Positions 1-6,166 of a stretch of 6,402 nt of DNA are shown in pieces. Numbering within the stretch: the stretch's first letter is position 1; every line of letters begins with the position of its first letter. The DNA is taken from positions 1 through 6,402 of the forward strand of contig JAICUS010000361.1 in the NCBI GenBank assembly GCA_025935735.1, read 5' to 3'. The translations under genes were made by a program, and so were the position numbers. Source of the DNA: Solirubrobacteraceae bacterium (GTDB lineage: Bacteria; Actinomycetota; Thermoleophilia; Solirubrobacterales; Solirubrobacteraceae). The notes beneath the pieces are model-generated. The model was not told the origin of the DNA. It saw only the letters and a program-made list of their open reading frames with translations, and did no database searches.

Positions 1-78
1 GGCCGCAAATCGGCACGCCCGGCGGCCCAGCGCCCGCGCGGCCGCAAATCCGCACGCCCGGCGGCCCAGCGCCCGCAC
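1..78. repeat. 39-bp tandem repeat, two copies, downstream of ftsZ
   Basis: Positions 1-39 and 40-78 are direct copies of one 39-bp unit that differ at two positions (12 vs 51, 38 vs 77). A decayed third copy, with a 6-bp deletion, can be traced from 79 to about 105 and runs into the ftsZ stop and last sense codon. Both the unit length and the deletion are multiples of three, so the repeat could encode a 13-residue peptide repeat. Plus-strand frame 1 would give a basic, Ala/Pro-rich unit containing GRKSARPAAQRP, and plus-strand frame 2 an equally basic unit. The window edge cuts the region, so a coding role cannot be decided. A convergent plus-strand gene in frame 2 would end at the TGA at 140-142, inside the ftsZ 3' end. 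Confidence 0.8.
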
Positions 79-86
79 GGCACCAA

Positions 87-99
87 AGCCGCAGCGGCT
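87..99 (-). terminator. Weak hairpin at the ftsZ stop, possible terminator
   Basis: On the minus strand AGCCG-CTG-CGGCT forms a perfect 5-bp stem with a 3-nt loop. It begins at the last base of the ftsZ TGA and is followed by TTTGGT. The stem is short and the T-run poor, so this is at best a weak intrinsic terminator. In a genome this rich in G and C such a stem can arise by chance. Confidence 0.2.
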
Positions 100-1169
100 C
101 AGCGCAAGAACGGCGGGATGTCGAGGTCGTCGTCGCGGATGACGAGCGAGTCGCGCTGGCGCTCGTCGATGCGCGGGCCGCGGTCGCGCGGGGTGCGGGC
201 GCGCTCCTGGGCGGCGCGGACGCCGCCGTGGTCGAACCCGGTGGCGATCACGGTGACCCGGATCTCGTCGGTCATGCCCTCGTCGATGACGGCGCCGAAG
301 ATGATGTTGGAGTTCGAGTCGGCCGCGGAGTGGATGAGCTCCGCCGCCTCGTTGACCTCGAACAGGCCGAGGTCGCGCCCGCCGGTGATGTTGAGCAGGA
401 TGCCGGTGGCGCCCTCGACGGACTCCTCCAGCAGCGGGCTCGAGATCGCGGCCTTGGCCGCCTCGGACGCGCGCGACTCGCCGGCCGCGGTGCCGATGCC
501 CATGAGCGCCGAGCCGGCGTTCTCCATGATCGCCCGCACGTCGGCGAAGTCGAGGTTGATCAGGCCGGGGATCGTGATCAGGTCGGTGATGCCCTGGACG
601 CCCTGGCGCAGGACGTTGTCGGCCTCGCGGAACGCGTCGAGGATGCTCGTGCGGCGCTCGACGATCGCCAGCAGCTTCTCGTTCGGGATGACGATCAGCG
701 TGTCGACCATCTCGCGCAGGCGGTCGATGCCCTCCTGCGCCTGGCGGGCGCGCTGGGAGCCCTCGAAGGCGAACGGGCGCGTGACCACGCCGACGGTCAG
801 CGCGCCGATCTCGTTCTTGGCGATCTCGGCGATGACCGGCGCGGCGCCCGTGCCGGTGCCGCCGCCCTCGCCGGCGGTGACGAACACCATGTCCGCGCCC
901 TTGAGCGCCTCCTTGATGTCGTCGCGCGACTCGGCCGCGGCGCCCTGGCCGATCTGCGGGTTCGCGCCGGCGCCGAGGCCCTTGGTCAGGTTCGCGCCGA
1001 TGTGCAGCTTCAGGTCGGCGTCGGTCATCTGGAGCGCCTGGGCGTCCGTGTTGGCCGCGATGAACTCCACGCCGGACAGGCCGGCGTCGATCATCCGGTT
1101 GACGGCATTGGTACCGCCGCCGCCGACACCGACGACCTTGATGACTGCGAGATAACCGCTGGCTTCCAT
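99..1169 (-). CDS. ftsZ: Cell division protein FtsZ
   Basis: FtsZ is the tubulin-like GTPase that polymerises at mid-cell into the ring that recruits the divisome. The 356-residue product is complete. The N-terminal nucleotide-binding stretch [11 protein letters not shown] lies near residues 14-24 and ANTDAQAL at 39-46. The tubulin signature GEGGGTGTG spans 100-108, and TRPFAFEG is near 130. The T7 synergy loop NLDFADV (205-211) supplies the acidic residues that trigger GTP hydrolysis in the neighbouring subunit. The C-terminal domain follows, then a short charged linker (about 316-344) and the conserved tail peptide [11 protein letters not shown], which binds membrane tethers and regulators in the family. 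The linker is short for an actinobacterium. The ATG at 1167-1169 gives [14 protein letters not shown], which matches the family N-terminus. Only a weak Shine-Dalgarno (ACGGA) precedes it. It is the last dcw gene here, 144 bp after ftsQ, with its own probable promoter. Nothing in the core is missing. Confidence 0.99.
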   Translation of the reverse strand: MEASGYLAVIKVVGVGGGGTNAVNRMIDAGLSGVEFIAANTDAQALQMTDADLKLHIGANLTKGLGAGANPQIGQGAAAESRDDIKEALKGADMVFVTAGEGGGTGTGAAPVIAEIAKNEIGALTVGVVTRPFAFEGSQRARQAQEGIDRLREMVDTLIVIPNEKLLAIVERRTSILDAFREADNVLRQGVQGITDLITIPGLINLDFADVRAIMENAGSALMGIGTAAGESRASEAAKAAISSPLLEESVEGATGILLNITGGRDLGLFEVNEAAELIHSAADSNSNIIFGAVIDEGMTDEIRVTVIATGFDHGGVRAAQERARTPRDRGPRIDERQRDSLVIRDDDLDIPPFLR

Positions 1170-1197
1170 GAGATTTCCGTCCGGACCTCTAGTTAGG

Positions 1198-1221
1198 GTC
1201 GAGCGTTTTAGCAGGCTCGAC
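1198..1221 (-). promoter_or_regulatory. Perfect 7-bp inverted repeat in the ftsZ leader
   Basis: On the minus strand GTCGAGC and GCTCGAC form a perfect 7-bp stem around the 10-nt loop CTGCTAAAAC. The stem ends 28 nt upstream of the ftsZ ATG and lies downstream of the predicted promoter, so it would be in the mRNA leader. The A-rich loop stands out against the local GC-rich DNA. It could be an RNA stem that affects translation or stability, or a DNA operator. The structure is seen directly; any function is inference. Confidence 0.5.
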
Positions 1222-1239
1222 GACGGCGCGGATTACCGC

Positions 1240-1269
1240 AAGGTACGGCGGTTTCGTTCCCAATGTCAA
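1240..1269 (-). promoter_or_regulatory. Probable sigma70-type promoter of ftsZ
   Basis: On the minus strand a perfect -35 hexamer TTGACA (1264-1269) is followed after 18 nt by TACCTT (1240-1245). This fits the TAnnnT -10 pattern common in actinobacteria. Transcription would begin near position 1232-1234 and leave a leader of about 63 nt, containing the 1198-1221 stem. The promoter sits in the only sizeable non-coding gap of the window, directly before ftsZ, a gene that usually has its own strong promoter in actinobacteria. The -35 match is strong; the -10 is only a half match. Confidence 0.65.
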
Positions 1270-1307
1270 TTTCGGCGAACCTCGGCAAGGAACGTTGCAA
1301 ACCGCCG
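1246..1307. repeat. Large imperfect inverted repeat across the ftsZ promoter
   Basis: CGGCGGTTT (1246-1254) is the perfect reverse complement of AAACCGCCG (1299-1307). Just inside, CGTTCC (1255-1260) pairs with GGAACG (1289-1294). This gives 15 paired bases with one 4-nt bulge (1295-1298) around a 28-nt centre that contains the TTGACA box. A competing pairing also exists: TTCGGCG (1271-1277) with CGCCGAA (1303-1309), which shares one arm with the larger structure. No T-run follows on either strand, so it does not look like an intrinsic terminator. It could be an operator spanning the spacer and -35, or a switchable structure in RNA reading through from ftsQ. Confidence 0.6.
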
Positions 1308-1313
1308 AAGTCT

Positions 1314-1364
1314 CTAGCCTTGGTTGAGAGTTGAGTCATTCTGAGGCTCGACTTGAGCGTTAGT
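1314..1364 (-). promoter_or_regulatory. AT-rich tract with CTCAAC repeats in the ftsQ 3' end
   Basis: The last ~16 sense codons of ftsQ use A or T at about half of their third positions (ACT, GCT, CAA, CCT, AAT, TCA, ACT, CAA), while the rest of the gene is almost all G or C there. Overall GC is 25 of 51 bases. On the coding strand the tract holds CTCAAG, then CTCAACT directly followed by CTCAACC, a 7-bp direct repeat (complement GTTGAG at 1323-1328 and 1330-1335). The composition continues without a break into the ftsZ upstream gap. The simplest reading is that this DNA has a second, regulatory role. The protein-level alternative is a conserved polar FtsQ tail. Confidence 0.45.
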
Positions 1365-2102
1365 GTCGGTGACCGGTGCGAGCCCGCCGGCGGCGACCCG
1401 GCCGGGGATGCGGAGGTCGAGATACGTGGCGCCCTGAGCCGACGGATCGGCCAGCACGCGGGCCGCTGCGATCCACTTCGCGCGGGCGTCGGCGGCGTTG
1501 CCGAACACGAGCTGGGGGCCGTTGCTGAGCGAGACGACCACGCCCCGCGGATCGAGCGTGAGCTCGTCGGTGCGCTCCAGCAGCGGCGCGGGCGCGGCGC
1601 CGGCGACGCGCAGGGCGCTCAGCGCCCGGCCGTCGGTCACGCGCTGGCCGGCGGGCGCGTTGAGCCTCAGGCTGGGGAGGTTGCGGCCGGCGCTCTCGCC
1701 GGCGAGCACGATCCCGTTGCCGGTGACCGGGGTGCGGCTGCCCGAGGTCGAGGCGAGCGCGGCGACCGGGCGCTGCTCGACCACCCGGATGCTCAGCTTG
1801 TGCGGGAAGTCCGCGGTGGCGCTCACGCTGCGCACCGACGGGAAGCGGGCGACCGCGTCCTCGAGCGTCCGCGTGCGCACGTCGAGCGTGGTCATCGACT
1901 GCGCGGCCTCGGTCAGCGCCGTCTTCACCTGCTCGCCGTCGGATGACGTGACGCCGGCGATCGCGACGTGGCGGACCTTGACCAGCCCGGAGTCGCGGAA
2001 CCACAGCCAGCCGCCTCCGGCCAGCGCGAGCACGACGAAGAGGACGGGAACCAGCCGCAGCACACGGCGGCCCCGCTTGGTGAGGGTCAGGCCGAGGGTC
2101 AT
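1314..2102 (-). CDS. ftsQ: Cell division protein FtsQ
   Basis: FtsQ (DivIB family) is a single-pass membrane protein that links early and late divisome proteins outside the membrane. The 262-residue product has a short basic cytoplasmic head (TLTKRGRRVLR), one transmembrane helix at about residues 14-36, a POTRA domain at about 41-112 (from VKVRHVAIAGV through FPSVRSVSATADFPHKLSIRVVEQRPVA), and a beta domain up to about 235 ending in ATYLDLRIPGRVAAGG. It ends in a polar tail, NDSTLNQG, encoded by unusually AT-rich codons. The length is normal for the family. The ATG at 2100-2102 is the only plausible start: upstream codons in frame contain no start before the motifs. No clear Shine-Dalgarno is present, and a perfect hairpin lies just upstream. 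It follows murC by 68 bp on the same strand, so co-transcription is likely. murB, which sits between murC and ftsQ in many bacteria, is absent. Confidence 0.94.
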   Translation of the reverse strand: MTLGLTLTKRGRRVLRLVPVLFVVLALAGGGWLWFRDSGLVKVRHVAIAGVTSSDGEQVKTALTEAAQSMTTLDVRTRTLEDAVARFPSVRSVSATADFPHKLSIRVVEQRPVAALASTSGSRTPVTGNGIVLAGESAGRNLPSLRLNAPAGQRVTDGRALSALRVAGAAPAPLLERTDELTLDPRGVVVSLSNGPQLVFGNAADARAKWIAAARVLADPSAQGATYLDLRIPGRVAAGGLAPVTDTNAQVEPQNDSTLNQG

Positions 2103-2110
2103 GTGGGAGC

Positions 2111-2125
2111 GGGCGCCGGGCGCCC
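2111..2125 (-). promoter_or_regulatory. 6-bp hairpin just upstream of ftsQ
   Basis: GGGCGC-3 nt-GCGCCC is a perfect 6-bp stem with a 3-nt loop. It ends 8 nt before the ftsQ ATG, where a ribosome binding site would be expected. If it forms in the mRNA it would occupy the Shine-Dalgarno position, so ftsQ may depend on ribosomes arriving from murC or may be translated poorly. Composition alone makes such stems common here. Confidence 0.3.
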
Positions 2126-2170
2126 TTGCCGCGAAGGTTCGACCTCGGCCGCCGCGTCCCTGCCTGTGGG

Positions 2171-3472
2171 TCAGACGAGCGCGCGGCCCACGCGGTCGAC
2201 GTCGCCGGCGCCGAGCGTCAGGAGCAGGTCGCCGTCGCGGAGCTCGGCGTCCAGGAACGCGACGGCGAGCTCGTGGCGCGGCAGCCAGGCCACGCGGCGG
2301 CCGTGCGCCGCGTCGGCGGCGGCCTCGGCCACGCGCAGGCCGGTCACGCCCGGGTAGTCCTCGGGGCGCTCGCGCGCGGGATAGATGTCGAGCACCACGA
2401 CGAGGTCGGCGGCGGCGAGCGCGGCGCCGAACTCGCGGGCCTGGCGCGCGGTGCGCGAGTAGAGGTGCGGCTGGAAGCAGGCGACCACCCGGCGCGGTTC
2501 CAGCGTGCGGGCGGCGGCGATGGTCGCCGCCACCTCCGTCGGGTGGTGGGCGTAGTCGTCGACCACCAGCGCGCCCGCGGCGGTGGTGCCGATGCGCTCG
2601 AAGCGCCGGCCGGCCCCCTCGAAATCGGCGAGCGCCGCGGCGGCGGCCGCGAGGTCCGCGCCGGCCAGCCGGGCCGCCGTCAGCGCCGCGGCGGCGTTGC
2701 GGGCGTTGTGCTCGCCGGGCACGCGCAGGGTCACCTCGACCCCGTCGAGGCTGAACCGCGAGCCGCCGGCGGTCAGCTCGGGCGCCGCGTCGAACGGCGT
2801 CGCCGGCGTTTGCCCCGCCAGCGCGAGCAGCTCCGCCCGGTCCCACACCACGGCCTGCTCCGCGCCGGCCAGGAACGCGCGGAACGTGTCGTCGACGTCG
2901 CGCCGGGACGAGTAGGTGGTGTGGTGGTCGAGCTCGGCGTTCGTCAGCACGGCGATCCGCGGCGAGAGCTTGAGCAGCGAGCGGTCGGACTCGTCGGCCT
3001 CGACCACGAGCCACTCCCCGCTCCCCCAGCCGGCGTTGGACCCCGTCGAGCGCACCTCGCCACCGACCAGGTACGACGGGTCCAGCCCCGCGCCGCGCAG
3101 GGCATGGACGAGCATCGAGGACGTCGTCGTCTTGCCGTGGGTGCCGGTGACCGCGAGCGTCGGCTTCAGGCGCGTGAGCTCGCCCAAGAGGTCCGCCCGG
3201 TGCAGCTCCGGCGCGCCGGTCGTGCGCTCGGGGTTCTCCGGGGGGATGGCGCTCGAGTACACGACGGTCGCGCCCTCCGGGACGTTCTCCGCCGCGTGGC
3301 CGACCGCGGCCCGCAGCCCGGCCGCCTCCAGCGGGCCGGCGTACGGCGAGCCGGCCGCGCGGTCGGACCCGGTGACCGCCGCACCCAGCGCGTGGGCCAC
3401 CAGCGCGAGCCCGCTCATCCCCGCGCCGCCCATGCCGACGAAGTGCAGCCTGCGTCCGGCCCACGGTCCCAT
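2171..3472 (-). CDS. murC: UDP-N-acetylmuramate--L-alanine ligase MurC
   Basis: MurC adds L-alanine to UDP-MurNAc using ATP, the first amino acid step of the peptidoglycan stem peptide, in the cytoplasm. The product is 433 residues from the ATG at 3470-3472, a usual length. The N-terminal Rossmann-like domain opens with GMGGAGMSG (13-21). The central ATPase domain has the P-loop GTHGKTTT (110-117) and the metal-binding region EADESD (158-163). HNARN (255-259) is the family's ATP/metal motif. The C-terminal domain has DDYAHHPTE (305-313), FQPHLYSRT (333-341) and LGAGD (420-424). All key motifs are intact. An in-frame GTG at 3479-3481 would add three residues. I prefer the ATG because AGGGTG precedes it at a workable distance. 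Both starts overlap the start of divergent recQ. The 68-bp gap to ftsQ suggests a murC-ftsQ unit. recQ separates it from murG, its usual neighbour. Confidence 0.98.
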   Translation of the reverse strand: MGPWAGRRLHFVGMGGAGMSGLALVAHALGAAVTGSDRAAGSPYAGPLEAAGLRAAVGHAAENVPEGATVVYSSAIPPENPERTTGAPELHRADLLGELTRLKPTLAVTGTHGKTTTSSMLVHALRGAGLDPSYLVGGEVRSTGSNAGWGSGEWLVVEADESDRSLLKLSPRIAVLTNAELDHHTTYSSRRDVDDTFRAFLAGAEQAVVWDRAELLALAGQTPATPFDAAPELTAGGSRFSLDGVEVTLRVPGEHNARNAAAALTAARLAGADLAAAAAALADFEGAGRRFERIGTTAAGALVVDDYAHHPTEVAATIAAARTLEPRRVVACFQPHLYSRTARQAREFGAALAAADLVVVLDIYPARERPEDYPGVTGLRVAEAAADAAHGRRVAWLPRHELAVAFLDAELRDGDLLLTLGAGDVDRVGRALV

Positions 3473-3474
3473 GG
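3469..3474. other. Shared palindromic start site of murC and recQ
   Basis: The palindrome CCATGG holds an ATG on each strand: 3471-3473 starts recQ on the plus strand and 3472-3470 starts murC on the minus strand. The two coding regions therefore diverge from the same four-base core with no intergenic DNA. If murC instead begins at the GTG at 3481, the head-to-head overlap becomes 11 bp. Confidence 0.7.
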
Positions 3475-5138
3475 CTGTCACCCTACGAAGCCTGGCCGAC
3501 GAGACGAGCAGCGAGGAGGAGCGGATCGACCGGGTCGCGCGCGAGGTGTTCGGCTACGCGGCCCTGCGGCCGGGCCAGCGCGAGGCGATCGAGGCCGCGC
3601 TCGCCGGGCGCGACGTGCTCGCCGTCATGTCGACCGGCGCGGGCAAGTCGGCCATCTACCAGATCGCCGGGCTGCTGACGCCGGGGGCGACGGTGGTCGT
3701 GTCGCCGCTGATCGCGCTCCAGCGCGACCAGGTCGAGGCGCTGAGCGAGCGGGCGGCGGGCGGGGCGGCGCAGCTGAACTCGTCGGTGCCGCAGGCCGAG
3801 CGCGACGAGGCGCTGGCCGAGCTGGCCGAGGAGGCGCTCGAGTTCGTCTTCCTCGCGCCGGAGCAACTCGCCAAGCCGGACGTGCTGGGCGAGCTGGCGG
3901 TGGCCGACATCTCGCTGTTCGTGGTCGACGAGGCGCACGCCATCTCCGAGTGGGGCCACGACTTCCGGCCCGAGTACCTGGAGCTGGGCACGGCGATCGA
4001 GGCGTTCGGGCGCCCGCCGGTGCTGGCGCTCACGGCCACGGCGGCGCCGCCGGTGCGCAAGGAGATCGTCGCGCGGCTCGGGCTGCGCGACCCGGTGGTG
4101 CTGATCCGCGGCTTCGACCGCCCGAACCTGCGCTTCAGCGTCGAGCGCTTCCACGGCGAGCAGGGCGCCGAGCGCAAGCTGCGCGCGCTGGAGGAGCGGA
4201 TCGCGGACGCGCCGGCGCCGGGGATCGTCTACGTGGCCACGCGCCGGCAGGCCGAGGAGCTCGCCGAGGCGCTGGGCTCCCGGGGCGCCCGCGCGGCCTC
4301 CTACCACGCGGGGATGCGCGCGCGCGAGCGCGACGACGTGCAGGAGCGCTTCATGTCCCAGGATCTCGACGTGGTCGTGGCCACCACCGCGTTCGGGATG
4401 GGCATCGACAAGGCGGACGTCCGCTGGGTCTTCCACGCGGAGGTCTCGGAGTCGCTGGACTCCTACTACCAGGAGGTCGGCCGGGCCGGGCGCGACGGCG
4501 AGCCGGCCGAGGCGGTGCTCTTCTACCGCGCCGAGGACCTCGGGCTGCGGCGGTTCTTCGCCGGCGCGGGGCATGTCGAGGTGGACGAGCTCGCGCGGGT
4601 GGTGGAGGCGGTCCGGGCGCACGGGCCGCTCGAGCCGCGCGCGCTGCAGGAGGAGACCGAGCTCTCGGAGACGCGGCTGGCCACGGCGCTGGCGCGCCTG
4701 GAGGAGGCGGGCGCGGTCGAGGTCCGCCCCGACGGCGCCGTGGCGCGCGCGCCGTCCTCCCCGCCGCCCGCCGAGGCGGTGCGGGCGGCCGCCGAGGCCG
4801 AGGAGAAGCGGCGCTCATTCGATCGCTCGCGCGTGGACATGATGCGGGCCTACGCGGAGACCGACGAGTGCCGGCGGGCGTTCGTGCTCTCCTACTTCGG
4901 CGAGCCGTTCACGCCGCCGTGCGGCAACTGCGACAACTGCCTGTCCGGGCGGGTGAAGGCGCCGCCGGCCGACGTCCCGTTCCCGGTCGGCGCGCGCGTG
5001 GCGCACGAGCAGTGGGGCGAGGGCGTGGTCCAGCGCTACGACGAGGACGCGATGGTCGTGCTGTTCGACGAGGCCGGCTACAAGACGCTGGCGCTCGAGG
5101 TCGTCCGCTCGCGCGTGCTGCTGACGCCGGCCGCCTGA
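3471..5138 (+). CDS. recQ: RecQ-family ATP-dependent DNA helicase, short form
   Basis: This is a 3'-5' superfamily 2 DNA helicase of the RecQ family, which acts in recombination and replication-fork repair. The 555-residue product shows motif 0 [10 protein letters not shown] (27-36), Walker A STGAGKS (54-60), motif Ia [10 protein letters not shown] (78-87), DEAH (153-156) followed by the aromatic-rich loop [12 protein letters not shown], motif III ALTATA (186-191), motif [15 protein letters not shown] (305-318) and motif [12 protein letters not shown] (334-343). Residues ~372-428 look like a winged-helix segment. The RecQ zinc site follows: Cys467 with CGNCDNC (Cys484, 487, 490). The end (about 504-555, [19 protein letters not shown] then [12 protein letters not shown]) resembles the Tudor-like C-terminus of UvrD/PcrA (DUF3553-type). 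There is no HRDC domain. The ATG at 3471-3473 is the only start that keeps motif 0 with its leading helix; it lacks a Shine-Dalgarno, so leaderless translation is possible. It is the only plus-strand gene here. Confidence 0.97.
   Translation: MAVTLRSLADETSSEEERIDRVAREVFGYAALRPGQREAIEAALAGRDVLAVMSTGAGKSAIYQIAGLLTPGATVVVSPLIALQRDQVEALSERAAGGAAQLNSSVPQAERDEALAELAEEALEFVFLAPEQLAKPDVLGELAVADISLFVVDEAHAISEWGHDFRPEYLELGTAIEAFGRPPVLALTATAAPPVRKEIVARLGLRDPVVLIRGFDRPNLRFSVERFHGEQGAERKLRALEERIADAPAPGIVYVATRRQAEELAEALGSRGARAASYHAGMRARERDDVQERFMSQDLDVVVATTAFGMGIDKADVRWVFHAEVSESLDSYYQEVGRAGRDGEPAEAVLFYRAEDLGLRRFFAGAGHVEVDELARVVEAVRAHGPLEPRALQEETELSETRLATALARLEEAGAVEVRPDGAVARAPSSPPPAEAVRAAAEAEEKRRSFDRSRVDMMRAYAETDECRRAFVLSYFGEPFTPPCGNCDNCLSGRVKAPPADVPFPVGARVAHEQWGEGVVQRYDEDAMVVLFDEAGYKTLALEVVRSRVLLTPAA
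3480..3485 (-). promoter_or_regulatory. Possible -10 element of a leaderless murC transcript
   Basis: TAGGGT on the minus strand fits TAnnnT and lies 7 nt upstream of the preferred murC ATG, the spacing seen for leaderless transcripts in actinobacteria. The same bases (AGGGTG) could instead act as a Shine-Dalgarno. No good -35 is visible at 16-18 nt upstream (CTCGTC at the 17-nt position). Some promoter for murC is expected near here because antisense recQ cuts it off from murG. Confidence 0.25.
5078..5138. other. 61-bp convergent overlap of recQ and murG
   Basis: The recQ TGA (5136-5138) lies inside murG and the murG TAG (5078-5080) lies inside recQ. RecQ residues 536-555, the end of its Tudor-like domain, are encoded opposite MurG residues 343-362. 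No terminator is evident for either gene, so their transcripts would form an antisense pair at their 3' ends. Confidence 0.9.
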
Positions 5139-6166
5139 AGCAGCTCCGCGGCGACGTCGCGGGCCGCGTCCGGCCGGGCGAGCGCCTTGGCCGCCGCCGC
5201 CATACCCTCGCGGCGCGCGAGCAGCGCGTCGGTCTCCCTTCGCATGCGCTCCGGGGTCAGCTCGGCGTCCGGCAGCACGATCGCCGCGCCGCGCTCGGCC
5301 ATCCAGCGCGCGTTGGCGGTCTGGTGGTCGGCCGAGGCGTGCGGGTAGGGGATCAGCACGGCGGGCAGGCCGTACTGGGCGAGCTCGAAGACGCTCCCGC
5401 CGGCGCGGGCCACGGCGGCGTCGGCGGCGGCGAGCGCGGTCCCGAACGGCGTCAGGTACTCGAGCAGCACGTAGTGCGGGCCGGGCGCGCGCAGCGCCGG
5501 GTAGTCGCGCGCGCCGGCGACGTGGACGACGCGGTAGGGGGCGTCCGCGAACGCCTGCGGGGCGGCCTCGTTGATGGAGCGGGCGCCGAGGCTGCCGCCG
5601 AACACGAGCACGCAGGTCTCGTCGGACTTGATGCCGAGCTGGGCGCGGGCGTGGGCGCGGTCGGTGACGGTCGGCGGGACGGGGCGCCCGGTGACCCGAT
5701 AGCGCGGGCCGTCGCGGCCCTCGAGCGGGAAGGCGAGGCAGACGCGGCGGGCGCGCGGCGCCACGAGGCGGTTGGCCAGGCCGAGGTGCGAGTCGGCCTC
5801 GGCCAGCACCAGCGGGACCCTGGCGGTGACCGCCGCGAGGCCGACGGGGCCGGCGACGTAGCCGCCGGCGCCCAGGACCGCGTCCGGGTCGCGCGTTCGC
5901 AGGATGCGGCGGGCCTGCGCGAGCGCGGCGCCGGCCTTGGCGACGGCGCGGGCCGCCTTGAGCGGGTTCGTGCGGCTGATCCCCTCGACGTTGAGCGTGT
6001 CGATCTCGTAGCCCGCCTGCGGGACGAGCTCCTGCTCGGCCCGCTCGCCGCCGACGAAGCTGACCTGCGCGCCCTCAGCCCGCAGCGCGTCGGCGACCGC
6101 TATCGCCGGCACCACGTGGCCCGCCGTCCCGCCGGCGGCGATCACGATCCGCGGCGGCGCGGTCAC
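5078..6166 (-). CDS. murG: MurG, lipid I N-acetylglucosaminyltransferase
   Basis: MurG transfers GlcNAc from UDP-GlcNAc to lipid I at the inner face of the membrane, making lipid II (glycosyltransferase family 28, GT-B fold). The 362-residue product has the first glycine loop [10 protein letters not shown] (12-21), second loop GAGGYVAGP (99-107), third loop [10 protein letters not shown] (190-199) and the UDP-GlcNAc-binding region [13 protein letters not shown] (256-268) with [11 protein letters not shown] (276-286). The stretch that is normally HEQN reads AEAD (122-125), with the following Asn132 kept. The GTG start at 6164-6166 puts the first glycine loop at the usual place; a later start would delete it. 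It overlaps ftsW. The last 20 residues, a Ser/Thr/Arg-rich tail, lie antisense to the recQ 3' end, and the recognisable family domain ends near residue 347. Expression is probably coupled to ftsW. Confidence 0.97.
   Translation of the reverse strand: MTAPPRIVIAAGGTAGHVVPAIAVADALRAEGAQVSFVGGERAEQELVPQAGYEIDTLNVEGISRTNPLKAARAVAKAGAALAQARRILRTRDPDAVLGAGGYVAGPVGLAAVTARVPLVLAEADSHLGLANRLVAPRARRVCLAFPLEGRDGPRYRVTGRPVPPTVTDRAHARAQLGIKSDETCVLVFGGSLGARSINEAAPQAFADAPYRVVHVAGARDYPALRAPGPHYVLLEYLTPFGTALAAADAAVARAGGSVFELAQYGLPAVLIPYPHASADHQTANARWMAERGAAIVLPDAELTPERMRRETDALLARREGMAAAAKALARPDAARDVAAELLQAAGVSSTRERTTSSASVL

Noticed and set aside
1..78. The direct repeats considered as a CRISPR array or replication-origin iterons.
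   Set aside because: The copies are head-to-tail with no spacers, only two are intact, and there is no AT-rich region, DnaA-box-like motif or cas gene nearby.
118..1196. Two long plus-strand frames opposite ftsZ.
   Set aside because: They mirror ftsZ, show no family motif, and their amino acid composition is that expected from antisense of GC-rich coding DNA.
1314..3464. One continuous minus-strand frame that would fuse extra sequence upstream of FtsQ.
   Set aside because: The part upstream of the ATG at 2102 is an out-of-frame shadow of murC. FtsQ is complete from its own ATG, with the transmembrane helix in the normal place.
3483..4622. Long minus-strand frame antisense to recQ, which could look like a link gene between murG and murC.
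   Set aside because: The translation is His/Arg/Asp-rich with no recognisable domain, while recQ has every helicase motif in frame on the other strand.
5147..5168. Hairpin CGCGGC / GCCGCG with an inner 10-bp palindrome GCGACGTCGC just after the recQ stop, considered as a recQ terminator.
   Set aside because: No T-run follows and it lies within murG coding sequence. Such stems are frequent by chance in GC-rich DNA.
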